Assembly (NCBI GenBank): GCA_963728145.1
Contig: CAVSJA010000006.1
Coordinates: forward strand, 682,001-746,000
DNA: 64,000 nt
Reading direction: 5' to 3'
Origin: CAVSJA01 sp963728145
GTDB lineage: Bacteria; Bacteroidota; Bacteroidia; Chitinophagales; Chitinophagaceae
Position 1 is the first letter of the stretch. Each line of letters begins with the position of its first letter. Below, piece by piece: positions 26,761 to 36,191 of this stretch. The translations under genes and the position numbers were made by a program. The notes below the pieces were generated by a model. The model was not told where the DNA came from and searched no databases. It saw only the letters and a list, made by a program, of their open reading frames with translations.

Positions 26761-28254
26761 ATGAGTCCATCATATTACAGGTTTAAACTCTTCATCTTTT
26801 TCCTGTCTGCTTCTTTTCTGATTATTTCCTGTGCACCCGATCAACCAGGCTATTATGTTAGCAAAGACGGAGACGATAATAACCCTGGTACCCTTGCAAA
26901 ACCCTTTAAAACGATTGAGAAACTTAATTCCATTCAATTAAAGCCGGGCGATAAGATCTTTCTGAGAGGTGGAGATGAATATACAGGCACCTTAAGATTG
27001 GTGATTAATGGCAAGCAGGACAGTTCGATTATTATTTCGAGTTATGGCGACAGCAATGCTATCATTAATGGTGGCAATAAACAGGCAGTAATCATTAATG
27101 GGGATCATTTTGAGTTGAGGAATATTCATGTGAAAGGATCGGGAAGGAAGGAGGGTAATACTACGAATGGAATACAGATCACAGGTTCTTCAAATGGTTT
27201 AATTGAAAATATCAGGACAGAAGGTTTTCAAAAATCGGGTTTGGAAGTCTTTGGTTCAAAAAATATTCTGGTAAAAAACATTAATGCGTACAATAATGGT
27301 TTTGCTGGAATACTCATAACTGGTTCTGGCGAAAAGCGCTCAAAAAAAATTGAACTTAAGGATTGCAAAGCTGATAACAATCCCGGCGATCCTACGGGAT
27401 TGGATAACCACAGCGGAAATGGCATTCTTATCGGTTATTCTGATACTGTGCTCATCGATCATTGTACGGCAACCAATAATGGCTGGGATATGCCGCGAAT
27501 AGGAAATGGTCCGGTCGGTATCTGGGCATATGAAAGCAGTTTTGTTACGATTCAATATTGCATTAGTTACAAGAACAAGACCTCAAAAGGAGGAAAGGAT
27601 GGAGGAGGATTTGATTTTGATGGTGGAGTTACCAACTCAGTAATGCAGTATTGTCTCTCTTATGAAAATGAAGGCGCGGGCTATGGATTGTTTCAATATT
27701 GGGGCGCAACTTTATGGCATACTAATATTGTCAGGTATTGCATTAGCATTAATGACGCTACAATGACTGCGGGATCAGGCGGAATCTTTGTTTGGAATGG
27801 ATCACCGGATAGTGTACAGCTTGCTGATTGTATCATTCACAACAATCTTGTTTATACTACCCATGCCCCGGCGGTTCAATTTGAGCCAATGAGTTTGAAC
27901 AAGAATTTTACTTTCTACAACAATATCTTTATTGGTAGCGGTGAAATTGTGCATGGCCCAAATTCTGGTGAAAAATTTTTCGGAAATGTTTGGTGGAATA
28001 CAGGTAGTCCAATTTCCTTCAAAGGATACAAGAGTCTGAATGAATGGGCGACAAAAACTAACCAGGAAAGATTGAATGGTGAAATCGTTGGAAAGCAAAT
28101 TGATCCTTTGATCAAAGGTCCATTCATTACAAATCTCACTGAACCCTATCAATTGAAAGCGCTGGTTGGTCTTACATTAACAGCAGAATCTCCGGTTAGG
28201 GATAAGGGTTTGGATCTGCCGACCTTATTTAAAATAAAATATCCGCTCGCATGA
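26761..28254 (+). CDS. Right-handed parallel beta-helix lipoprotein
   Basis: 497 residues with lipoprotein signal LIISC (Cys about 24). After YYVSKDGDDNNPGTLAKPFKT, a motif that opens many DUF1565/pectate-lyase-like proteins, the sequence shows regular beta-helix coils (IIINGDHFELRNIHVKGSG, GIQITGSSNGLIENI, NILVKNINAYNNGFAGILITG). Could be a polysaccharide lyase, an epimerase or a binding protein; no clear catalytic Arg/Lys pair was identified. Exposed at the cell surface or periplasm and in tandem with a carboxylesterase, consistent with attack on substituted pectin. Confidence 0.85.
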   Translation: MSPSYYRFKLFIFFLSASFLIISCAPDQPGYYVSKDGDDNNPGTLAKPFKTIEKLNSIQLKPGDKIFLRGGDEYTGTLRLVINGKQDSSIIISSYGDSNAIINGGNKQAVIINGDHFELRNIHVKGSGRKEGNTTNGIQITGSSNGLIENIRTEGFQKSGLEVFGSKNILVKNINAYNNGFAGILITGSGEKRSKKIELKDCKADNNPGDPTGLDNHSGNGILIGYSDTVLIDHCTATNNGWDMPRIGNGPVGIWAYESSFVTIQYCISYKNKTSKGGKDGGGFDFDGGVTNSVMQYCLSYENEGAGYGLFQYWGATLWHTNIVRYCISINDATMTAGSGGIFVWNGSPDSVQLADCIIHNNLVYTTHAPAVQFEPMSLNKNFTFYNNIFIGSGEIVHGPNSGEKFFGNVWWNTGSPISFKGYKSLNEWATKTNQERLNGEIVGKQIDPLIKGPFITNLTEPYQLKALVGLTLTAESPVRDKGLDLPTLFKIKYPLA

Positions 28255-28300
28255 TTTTTTCGGAAACCCAATTCCAAAAGGAAAAGGAATAGATCCTGGA

Positions 28301-28483
28301 ATTCACGAATGGTGAATGGTGGTGAATGGTGAATGGTGAATGGTGAATGGGCAATGGGCAATGGGCAATGGTCAATGGGCAATAGCTAATACTTTTTAAC
28401 GATTCACCATTCACCATTCACCCACCCAAAGTCCCGAAGGCACTTTCCCCTCTTTGCGTAGCAGAGAGGGGTAGGGGTGAGTC
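28301..28483. repeat. 7-bp tandem repeat array, facing array and a 43-bp dispersed repeat arm
   Basis: Units GAATGGT (about six, from 28307) then GCAATGG-type units (to 28385), facing ATTCACC units at 28402-28423, so the stretch can fold back. At 28441-28483 follows one copy of the 43-bp sequence whose two inverted copies bracket 3487-3675. It fills the gap between the convergent ends of the beta-helix and Omp85 genes. Confidence 0.7.
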
Positions 28484-31055
28484 CTAGATTTTCGTATTTA
28501 TCTTAAGCTGAACAAATTTTTCTTCCGGAGAAATTCCATAGGTAACGATAAAACCTATCTTATTAAATGGAGCTAATATTATGCCTGCTCCATACGAAGT
28601 ATGAATTGTATTTGAGTTATCGTTTGATGTCCACACACGACCATTATCAAAGAAAACGAACATGCCAGCTTTCGCGTTCAGGATATAGGATTTGAGATTG
28701 GTGATAAATCGGAGTTCGTTATTGTTATAATATGCCGTCTTGCCCCAGAATCTTTCCCAACGATATCCTCTTAAGGATTCTGGCCCGCCAATAACGGCAT
28801 GCTGAAATACCTGTACATTTTTCTCCAGGTTTGAATTTCCTACTATTGTCGCTCCACCTGCTTTTATCGATAGTGAAAATTTCTTGCCTAATGGAAGGAA
28901 TCCATTGATCATTACCGAATAATTTTGAAAGAAATCCTGATCTGTGAAATTATTAGAATAAATACCACTCGCAAATGCGAGTATTCCACGAGTTGGTACA
29001 ATCGAATCATTAATGTCAACATAGCTGTAGCCTCAATTTCAGACTTCCATATTCATAAGGCTTAAACAACTCAGGGTCTGAGGCGGAAGAAAATTTGGAA
29101 GCATGGATTGCGGTATCGGTTTTGATTTTTGCATTGTGATAGAAGGCTCCAAGTTTAATGGTGTTCTTACCAAATTCCCGGCGAAGTCCGCCACCGGCAG
29201 TCCATTCACGGCTATGCATGCGGTAGTAGTGAATTCCATTGATTGACTCAGTTTCATTTCCAAACCCATAAAAATTTACCCACCTGATGGCATCGTAGTT
29301 GGCGTCAATAAAAAGATCCATGTTCTTTATCAACTTCGGGAATAGAGCCGAGTAATACGCACTGAAAGCACTCTGTGAAATAGAATATCTTACGCCAACA
29401 GTATGACTATTGGCAAACGGCTCTTTTCTCCATTTGTAATTTTTAATCCCATAAGCTATTCCTACATAAAACCGGTCTGCATAATCATAAAAGATCTCGG
29501 GCATAATGCCTTTTCTGTCGTAAGTATAACCTCGATATTCAAATTTGTGTACATCTGTATCTGACGAGAGTTTGAGTTTTGCAGAACTGGTTTGGATAGA
29601 ATTCTCCTTATTGTCGTATATAAAAACCTTACCTGCAGTTTGATTAATAGAGTCTTTGTCGGGACCCCCAATTACGCGTGTGATTATTCTATCAGATCCT
29701 TCAATTGTGAATATGTCTTCATTCTTAATTCCATATATTCTTATTTCTTTTGTCTCAGACGGAATAAAATTCCTTTGGTAGTAGGGTTTATTTTCTGTTT
29801 CGCCAGATTTCTTTATCCTGTAAATCGATACGGCAAGTTTTCCTCCGTCTAAACGCTTTACTTCAAAGTATTCCCGAGCCTCAGTACCGGTTATTTCGAC
29901 TTCCTCTGCAAGAAAAGGATAATAATCACGGACTATATCGGGGAGTTGTTCGCGTCTTGACTTAAGTTTTTCTATCAACTCCTGTCCGGATACCAAATAG
30001 ATTTCTGGTGGGAGTCCTTTTACCGATTCAATAATTACTTCATCTGTGATAGATTCCTGCAAGGACTTTGCCGCATTCATCCAATCTTCCAATTCAAGTT
30101 CATTCGTAAAAAATCTGTCGATGTAGCGTTGTTCCCAATTGAAGGCCTTCATGTCACCAACCTTGTGATCAAAATGTTGCATATAACTCAAGCCGGCTCC
30201 TTTGACTACTTGTTTGGACAGGAAACCCTGAATCGTATAAAAAACCTGGTCCCTGTCTCGGGGAATCGGCACATAGATCTTTGTTTCATCAGATTCCTTT
30301 TTGCCCCACTTCCAATTGTCTTCATGCCTGTCCCAGTCGCCGATCATCATGTCAAATAATCGTGCTTTGATATATGTGTGTTGATCGGGTCGATGATCAT
30401 TTTCTTCCAGTAGTTTTTCAATCAAATCCTCTGTGTTGCTATATTCTTTGAAGTTGCCGAGATTATCCGCTTCACTCCAATCCCCATCTGGTCTTTGTTC
30501 GATCATGTACAGATCGTTACCGTAACGTTCATTCAGGGTGTCGAGTGTTTTTTGACGGGGAACATATATAAGTTTGGGTTCGGCATGATAGATGCCGGCT
30601 TTTTCCAGCATATATGGTATGGTGAATGCTCCATATGGATGCGAACTCGAAATAGCGTCTTCAATAATATCTTCAACAAAAGTATTTTCAGATCCGGGCG
30701 GCACTACGTCTTTCCTGGATTTGCGTATCGATCTCAATGCATATTGTTTGTCTTTAGTGGACTTAAGTCGTAAGGATCTTGTTTCATTACCTCCACCAAC
30801 TTCATCAACCTTTAAACCTCCATAAATAGTATCTAGCATTACAATAGGAACCAACACCGGTGTTGCCCATTCAGTCCTTCGATTTTGTCCCCACAACGAT
30901 TTATGGAGTTTCGATCTATTTTGAAGCGTTGGATATGCAGCGATTCTTTTATAGCGTGTGGTATCTATTCCTGTTGTTTGTGCAACAGCTGCAATAGAGA
31001 AGAATAGAATCGAGAAAAATACATACGACCTCCTCAAGTAAATCATTTTCGCCAT
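28484..31055 (-). pseudogene. Kinase-like domain fused to Omp85/BamA-type barrel; one frameshift
   Basis: Reads as one protein of about 857 residues if a single extra base near 29024-29032 is removed (frame from 31055 runs to a false stop at 29016; the other frame continues YSYVDINDSIVPTRG to 28484). Signal peptide ends near AAVAQ (26). Residues about 80-330 have a kinase-fold look: GGGNETRSLRLKSTKDKQ with YALRSIRK (nucleotide-loop and Lys region), EDIIEDAISSSHPYG, and MMIGDWDRHEDNW followed by PIPRDRDQVF (about 236-270), a DRHxxN loop plus distal Asp as in Fam20/HipA/CotH-type kinases. The C-terminal part (about 500-857) is an Omp85/surface-antigen barrel with GGPESLRGYRWERF (compare the VRGF/Y loop) and the final strand KFVQLKINTKI. 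Role unknown. Either a recent frameshift or a sequence error; the intact ancestor was clearly functional. Confidence 0.75.
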
Positions 31056-31374
31056 CTGAATTCGTTAGTGATATCTTTTACTGGTCATTCCAGGTAAATC
31101 CGTTCGGACGGGCCTTTCAAAGCCGGACATTTAGGGATCTTTCAGAAGTATCAGGACCTGTAGAAATGACTGTAGAACAATGGCATGACGGCAAAAACCC
31201 GGCCACGGCCCCCAAGATTTTCGAAGGGATTTGGAATCAAATCGTTATCTTGCAGCCCATTCTACCACATCGATCAGCACCCACCCCATTAGACCCGATT
31301 ATTGGTAGACATGGAAGGGTCTTAATAGTTGAGTTATCACGGTAATTTATTCTATAACTAAACGAGGAAATAAT
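31056..31374. other. 319-bp gap between the Omp85 fusion and the cold-shock gene
   Basis: Divergent upstream region of both flanking genes, so it should hold their promoters, but none is convincing. A 59-codon open frame (31166-31345, beginning MTVEQWHDG) exists without a start signal or a recognisable product; it is probably chance. No repeats of the families seen elsewhere were found. Confidence 0.5.
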
Positions 31375-31824
31375 ATGTCAGAAACATGGAACAAAAAAGA
31401 ACGCGAAAAGAAAAAAAGACAGGAAAGAAAGGATAAAGAAGCAAAGAGGCAGGAACGAAAAGAAAACGGAAAGCCAGGCAAAAGTTTTGATGATATGATT
31501 GCTTATATGGACGAGTATGGTAACCTTACTTCCACTCCACCAGATCCGAAAAGAAAAATTAAAGTCAGGCTCGAGGACATTGAAATCGGCGTCCCCAAGC
31601 AGGTGCCTGTAGATCCAGCGGATTTGATCCGGACAGGGATTGTCACTTTTTTCAATGAATCAAAAGGCTATGGATTTATCAAAGACATGAAAAGCCAGGA
31701 AAGCATTTTTGTGCATGTAAATTCATTGAAGGAAGAAATCAAAGAAAGGGACAAAGTGGACTTTGAAATTCAAATGGGGCCAAAGGGTGCAAATGCTGTA
31801 AATGTTAAGCTGGTAAACAATTAG
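31375..31824 (+). CDS. Cold-shock-domain protein with basic N-terminal extension
   Basis: 149 residues. Residues 1-35 are highly charged (KKEREKKKRQERKDKEAKRQ), then an acidic-polar linker, then a C-terminal cold-shock domain (about 87-147) with GIVTFFNESKGYGFIKD (RNP1-like KGYGFI) and SIFVHVN (RNP2-like). Cold-shock domains bind single-stranded RNA or DNA; the Lys/Arg-rich tail probably adds nucleic-acid affinity. This arrangement is usual for Bacteroidota CSD proteins. Cytoplasmic, transcribed alone. Confidence 0.92.
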   Translation: MSETWNKKEREKKKRQERKDKEAKRQERKENGKPGKSFDDMIAYMDEYGNLTSTPPDPKRKIKVRLEDIEIGVPKQVPVDPADLIRTGIVTFFNESKGYGFIKDMKSQESIFVHVNSLKEEIKERDKVDFEIQMGPKGANAVNVKLVNN

Positions 31825-31945
31825 ATAAGTCCGTCCTCCACACATTATCGATACCATTTCTATTTCAGGTATCAATTCCCAAAATTTTATTATAAGGATC
31901 CCTGCAGTTGGCAAATCCTTATTTGAGTTTTTCTTTGTAGAGATC

Positions 31946-32710
31946 CTAAGGAGCAGGTCTCATCAAGAAGCTGAGCAGTTGTGTCCACGCATTTGTGGAT
32001 GGAACGGTAAAATAAAGTATTTGAGCCACCAGGGAAATGCAGAGGCAGATCAATAAAGTTTTAGTGGGACGCTTATTCTTGTAATCTTTCCATAAAAGAA
32101 GCAGGAGTATAAGATCGGCAATGAAAAAAGCTGCTGATTCAAGAGGAATGCCAAAGGGTAATTCATTCAAATTAAAAACAAAGTAAAGGATTCGGTCAAC
32201 AGTCGGACCTAATAAGGCTAACGCAGTGGCTAGCATGAACCTTGAATGAATAAACGATTTTTTTCGATTTATTACCGCAAGCAGATAAAAGAGGAGAAAT
32301 ATCAGAAAATAATAAATTGGTAAAGCCATTGTGGCAGCTGATCGCTGCAATACTTCTGCATTACTAAGCTTCAAAGTTCCTTTTGCAATTTGATTATTGA
32401 AATCGCCGAGTGTGCGATAATAGGCAAGTCGGATCATTAAAAATCCTGAGGCCAATACAAGGGGAACGAGTACGTAACTTATTTTTCCCAGCAACCGATG
32501 CCAATAGATCTTTTTATATTTTATAAGAAATGGCTGCGTAATCAACATCATCACCCAAAGCGCCATTAATATGAAATGAATATGAATGATCGATGGCTGT
32601 GGTCTAAGTATAATCGAAAGGTAAGAAGTGTAAAATCCCGCAAATACTAAGACTATTAATGATAAAAACCAATAACCAAGATTATAGTAAAAATTGCTAC
32701 TCTTTTGCAA
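31946..32710 (-). CDS. Seven-helix membrane protein of unknown function
   Basis: 254 residues, about seven predicted transmembrane helices. Histidines at helix borders (IIHIHFILMALWVMML, YWHRLLGKISY, FIHSRFMLATA) resemble heme-binding or DUF2306-type membrane proteins, so a cytochrome-like role is possible but unproven. Separate transcript; the next gene upstream on the same strand ends 161 bp away. The 32711-32871 gap has AATTAGGAATTAGG-type short repeats facing CCTAATTAC, another hairpin. Confidence 0.7.
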   Translation of the reverse strand: MQKSSNFYYNLGYWFLSLIVLVFAGFYTSYLSIILRPQPSIIHIHFILMALWVMMLITQPFLIKYKKIYWHRLLGKISYVLVPLVLASGFLMIRLAYYRTLGDFNNQIAKGTLKLSNAEVLQRSAATMALPIYYFLIFLLFYLLAVINRKKSFIHSRFMLATALALLGPTVDRILYFVFNLNELPFGIPLESAAFFIADLILLLLLWKDYKNKRPTKTLLICLCISLVAQILYFTVPSTNAWTQLLSFLMRPAP

Positions 32711-32871
32711 GCACTGCCATTTTGGTTCTTGGAAGATAGTTAAAATCGGTGTTGGGATTTAGGAATTTGGAATTAGTAATTAGGAATTAGGATGTCTACT
32801 ACCTGAAGGTAACCTGTAAATTGAACCCCAATTCCTAATTACATACTCTCCCGAAGGTTCGGGACTTCAAA

Positions 32872-34086
32872 TTAGTTCGGAAGAACGTGCATTATGAATT
32901 GTATTCCCTGTTCATTCGCCGTAAGCGAAGCATGTGTATCTACATTTCCATCCGGCGGACCGCTGCGAGCCAACCTGGCTTTTATGGTATAAAGCCCTGC
33001 TGGTAAATTCAACGCAATTCCTGAAACGGTTTGAGTTATCGTAGTTGCACGGTGGATATAGTATTGTGAGGATGCAAAGGATACTCTCGTTGACGAGGAA
33101 TTGAGAATTTCTACTACAACAAAACCCTTTGAATCAATTTGAGTTGGCCCGGAAGCGTAACAGGGGAGCGTGAGCGTGTAGACAATTGTTGATTGTTCAT
33201 TCAATGTGAATGTTGAATTATTCACACCTTCAATGTTTGCAGTTGTCTGGACTCCACTGATAGATGAATATTGGGTTGGGATAATTGTAAACCCATATGG
33301 TTTGGGCGGATGACCCCAATTTGCCGTACCACTCGCTCCCGATGTCATGAGTACCTGCCCTGGCGCTCCTTCGCTTCCATTTACTTTCAATGCCCCTGTT
33401 TGCGTATTCATCGCGAATTTCCAACCAGCGCCCTGGTTACCGTAGAAGCCGACATAATTGTTGTTTTCCAATCCCACAAATGCCCGGTCGACTCCGGCAT
33501 CATTCAACCAAATACCAGGGTCGTCTGGATTTGTACCGCTTAATCGCATCCTTCCATTTATATCAAGGGGATGTTGCGGATTATTGATTCCGATCCCCAC
33601 GCGACTATTGATTGCATCGTAGGTCAGACCCCATCCTAATGGACCTCCATAAAAGCCCATGTTCTGGTTGTTTTGCACACCAATAAATCCTAACGTGCCA
33701 CTGTTGTCGGATTTGTTTAACCAAATACCTGCGCCATAATCAGGGTGCAATGGAATGGTTCCATTTCTCAATAATATCCTGCCATTTACGACCATACCCA
33801 CATCCCCTCTATTTATTATGCGCAGCCTTTCGTTAAATGAATTGCTGCTACCATATCCAAAGGCAATATTATCAAAATCGGTTTTAGAAAAGATTTGTAG
33901 TAGGCCGCTTTGAATACCTAGCCCATAATGTGTAGTTGTCCCATCAGTCCATAAAGAAATTTTATCGCCAAGGGTTGCGTTGAATGTAAGCGGAAATAAG
34001 GGATTGGGGTTATTGATACCTACGTTTTGTGCATTTAATGCGATGGATGAAACAAGTAAGCATGTAAGGAAGAATTTTGCTTTCAT
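32872..34086 (-). CDS. Secreted fibre-like repeat protein
   Basis: 404 residues, signal peptide ending near IALNAQ (20). Bacteroidota surface-protein repeats of type GIGINNPQHPLDINGRMRLSG and GDVGMVVNGRILLRNGTI, a central block PDDPGIWLNDAGVDRAFVGLENNNYVGFYG nearly identical to the neighbouring protein, and an unrelated C-terminal beta-rich domain (about 265-404). The repeats resemble beta-prism/phage-tail-like fibre segments. Follows the YadA-head protein gene by 34 bp on the same strand, so the two are likely co-transcribed and are partial paralogues. Probable surface or matrix protein; binding partner unknown. Confidence 0.75.
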   Translation of the reverse strand: MKAKFFLTCLLVSSIALNAQNVGINNPNPLFPLTFNATLGDKISLWTDGTTTHYGLGIQSGLLQIFSKTDFDNIAFGYGSSNSFNERLRIINRGDVGMVVNGRILLRNGTIPLHPDYGAGIWLNKSDNSGTLGFIGVQNNQNMGFYGGPLGWGLTYDAINSRVGIGINNPQHPLDINGRMRLSGTNPDDPGIWLNDAGVDRAFVGLENNNYVGFYGNQGAGWKFAMNTQTGALKVNGSEGAPGQVLMTSGASGTANWGHPPKPYGFTIIPTQYSSISGVQTTANIEGVNNSTFTLNEQSTIVYTLTLPCYASGPTQIDSKGFVVVEILNSSSTRVSFASSQYYIHRATTITQTVSGIALNLPAGLYTIKARLARSGPPDGNVDTHASLTANEQGIQFIMHVLPN

Positions 34087-34120
34087 ATTAGTTTGATTGA
34101 ATGTTCATCCAGGAAAAAAT

Positions 34121-35959
34121 TTATTGTGGGATTACCACTATAAGTAGTTTAGCATCTGTAAAGCGTATGGCCGGACCTCCACGGTTTGCCCCAAACGTAA
34201 AAAAAGTATAAGTGCCAGGAGGAACGGTTAATACTGCAATGCCGGTTGTAACAGTAGCGAGTTCTGCATTACCTGCATCTCCATTACCATTGATAAGACT
34301 ATAAGCATTTCCATCTCTTGAAATATATGTTTGGAAAAAAGCAAAAGAACCGCCGCACCCGAAACATCCAATGGATTCAATTTTGGCATCGAAGGAGAGT
34401 ATCATTTTCGAGGTGGATGGAACTACAACGGAATAGTTTGCATAATGCATCCCAGGAATTCCTTCTGAACCCGTAATGTCGATCGGCGCGGTTTGTGTTA
34501 TTTGATGAATATTATTAAAGAGCCAACTGGATACAGAACTCCAGTTCGGTGCTGCGCCACTTCCACCGGATTGCAAAACCTGGCCTGCTTGCCCTTCGCT
34601 GCCATTAACTTTTAATGCGCCCGTTTGGGTATTCATCGTAAATCTCCATCCAGCCTGAGCGCCGTAAAAACCTACATAATTATTATTCTCCAACCCAATA
34701 AAAGCCCGGTCTAACCCCGCATCATTAAACCAAATACCTGGATCAAATGGATTTGTACCACTCAATCTCATTCTGCCGTTAATATCCAGTGGGTAGAATG
34801 GGTACATACCGATCCCTACATTTCCAGATCCGGTAATGCGCATTCTTTCTGTCATTACTCCACCCTGATCATAACCAAAAGCAATGTCCGCATTTGGATT
34901 ATCTGAATAGATCTGAAATAAATTGCCCTGAACGGCCATTCCCACATCTCCGGTTGCGCCTGGATAGAGCGTGATCTTTTTTCCCAATGCTGCAGCAAAT
35001 CCCAAAGGAACATTTGGATTCAAAACCCCGATCCCAACATTGCCATTACCTGTAATTACCATTCGATTAATATTTCCATTTACACGGAATTGGAGTCCGT
35101 TCGTGGTGCCACCACCGTTATACACAATTGCACCGCTCACAGGATTGCTGGGCTTTCCAAACAAAATTCCACTCTCGCTAATTTCCGGGCTTAGTATATT
35201 AATATAAGTATGGCTATTATTTTCTATCACTAATGGAGTAAAAATGGAGAGTGGTGTAGCTCCTGAACTATTCATAGTTATATGAACCTTGTTCGAAGGG
35301 TTGCTTATGCCAATACCGACATTACCGTTTTTCAATACCGTCAACGCATCTGATCTGGCCCCATTACTGGTGCCATTGCCAATTGTAAATAAGCGGTCAG
35401 TAGATACCCAACCGGTGACGCCTGCTGGTACATAGTCAGTATTAAATCTTCCCAGTACAGTTTCATAGCTGGATTTCGCAGCCGTTGACCCTCCTGCCGA
35501 CAGTGAAGCAAAACCCGAAGAATTGGATTGATATCCCAGGGCAAGGGATAATTCACCGGATGCGATAGTTGCATACCCTATGGATGTTGAATAGTTGTGT
35601 GAGGCAATCGAGTAAGAACCCATGGCAGTGCTTGCAGCACCGGAAGCGATGGTATTCACGCCAGAAGCAAAAGAATAACTTCCAGTATTTCCTTGGTCCC
35701 ATTGAGTACCTTCAACAAAACCAACCCTGAAAGCCGCCGCTCCCGGGTACCACATCATCCTTCTGCCTGCTCCTTGTATGGGAGGTAGTCCAGGATTACC
35801 AGGTAAATCAGTGGAAGCGGAAAATAACACACTACTGTCCGCAACATGCAATCGCGCTAGCGGTGAAGTGGTGCCAATCCCAACTTTGCCAGTCTGGGCC
35901 TTGGTGGTTTGGGAAATAAATGAACACAGCATGATCAGTATTGGTAGAGCTTTTTTCAT
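34121..35959 (-). CDS. Secreted protein with YadA-like head repeats and fibre segments
   Basis: 612 residues, signal peptide ending near TTKAQ (22), then VGIGTTSPLARLHV. Residues about 90-165 carry head repeats of trimeric adhesin type (SYSFASGVNTIASGAASTAMGSYSIASHNYSTSIGYATIASG, given here as motif S-x-A-x-G), which normally form a left-handed beta-roll in trimers. Then GNVGIGISNPSNKVHI-type blocks at about 210, 305 and 370, the block shared with the downstream gene, and a C-terminal beta-domain (about 490-612). No autotransporter anchor is present, so it is released or held by partners. Divergent from a two-component system across 232 bp. Confidence 0.75.
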   Translation of the reverse strand: MKKALPILIMLCSFISQTTKAQTGKVGIGTTSPLARLHVADSSVLFSASTDLPGNPGLPPIQGAGRRMMWYPGAAAFRVGFVEGTQWDQGNTGSYSFASGVNTIASGAASTAMGSYSIASHNYSTSIGYATIASGELSLALGYQSNSSGFASLSAGGSTAAKSSYETVLGRFNTDYVPAGVTGWVSTDRLFTIGNGTSNGARSDALTVLKNGNVGIGISNPSNKVHITMNSSGATPLSIFTPLVIENNSHTYINILSPEISESGILFGKPSNPVSGAIVYNGGGTTNGLQFRVNGNINRMVITGNGNVGIGVLNPNVPLGFAAALGKKITLYPGATGDVGMAVQGNLFQIYSDNPNADIAFGYDQGGVMTERMRITGSGNVGIGMYPFYPLDINGRMRLSGTNPFDPGIWFNDAGLDRAFIGLENNNYVGFYGAQAGWRFTMNTQTGALKVNGSEGQAGQVLQSGGSGAAPNWSSVSSWLFNNIHQITQTAPIDITGSEGIPGMHYANYSVVVPSTSKMILSFDAKIESIGCFGCGGSFAFFQTYISRDGNAYSLINGNGDAGNAELATVTTGIAVLTVPPGTYTFFTFGANRGGPAIRFTDAKLLIVVIPQ

Positions 35960-36073
35960 GTAAGAACTTTTTAAATTATTTCAGGCGGAAATTCGTGTAG
36001 CCTTACATGGAATATCAGATGTTGAAAGCTTAATCAAAACTATTTAACTGATTAACTACCGGCAATCACCCGA

Positions 36074-36117
36074 ACCAGTGAAACTGATAGAATCAGTAAG
36101 AATCACCGGAAACTGGT
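36074..36117. promoter_or_regulatory. Nested inverted repeats in the divergent promoter region
   Basis: ACTGAT-AGA-ATCAGT (36083-36097) sits inside ACCAGT (36074-36079) ... ACTGGT (36112-36117), between the divergent starts of the YadA-head gene (35959) and the sensor kinase (36192). Direct half-sites GCAATCACC and GAATCACC flank it. This is a good place for a response-regulator operator, which is inference. Confidence 0.4.
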
Positions 36118-36191
36118 ATTTTGAAGAGATTCTTTGATTTTGTGAGTGGGAATAGCAACCTTTATAAATATTCTCTGCCTATGCACCCCAA

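Noticed and set aside
31166..31345. 59-codon frame MTVEQWHDG...
   Set aside because: No ribosome signal or family pattern, atypical composition, and it lies in a divergent promoter region.
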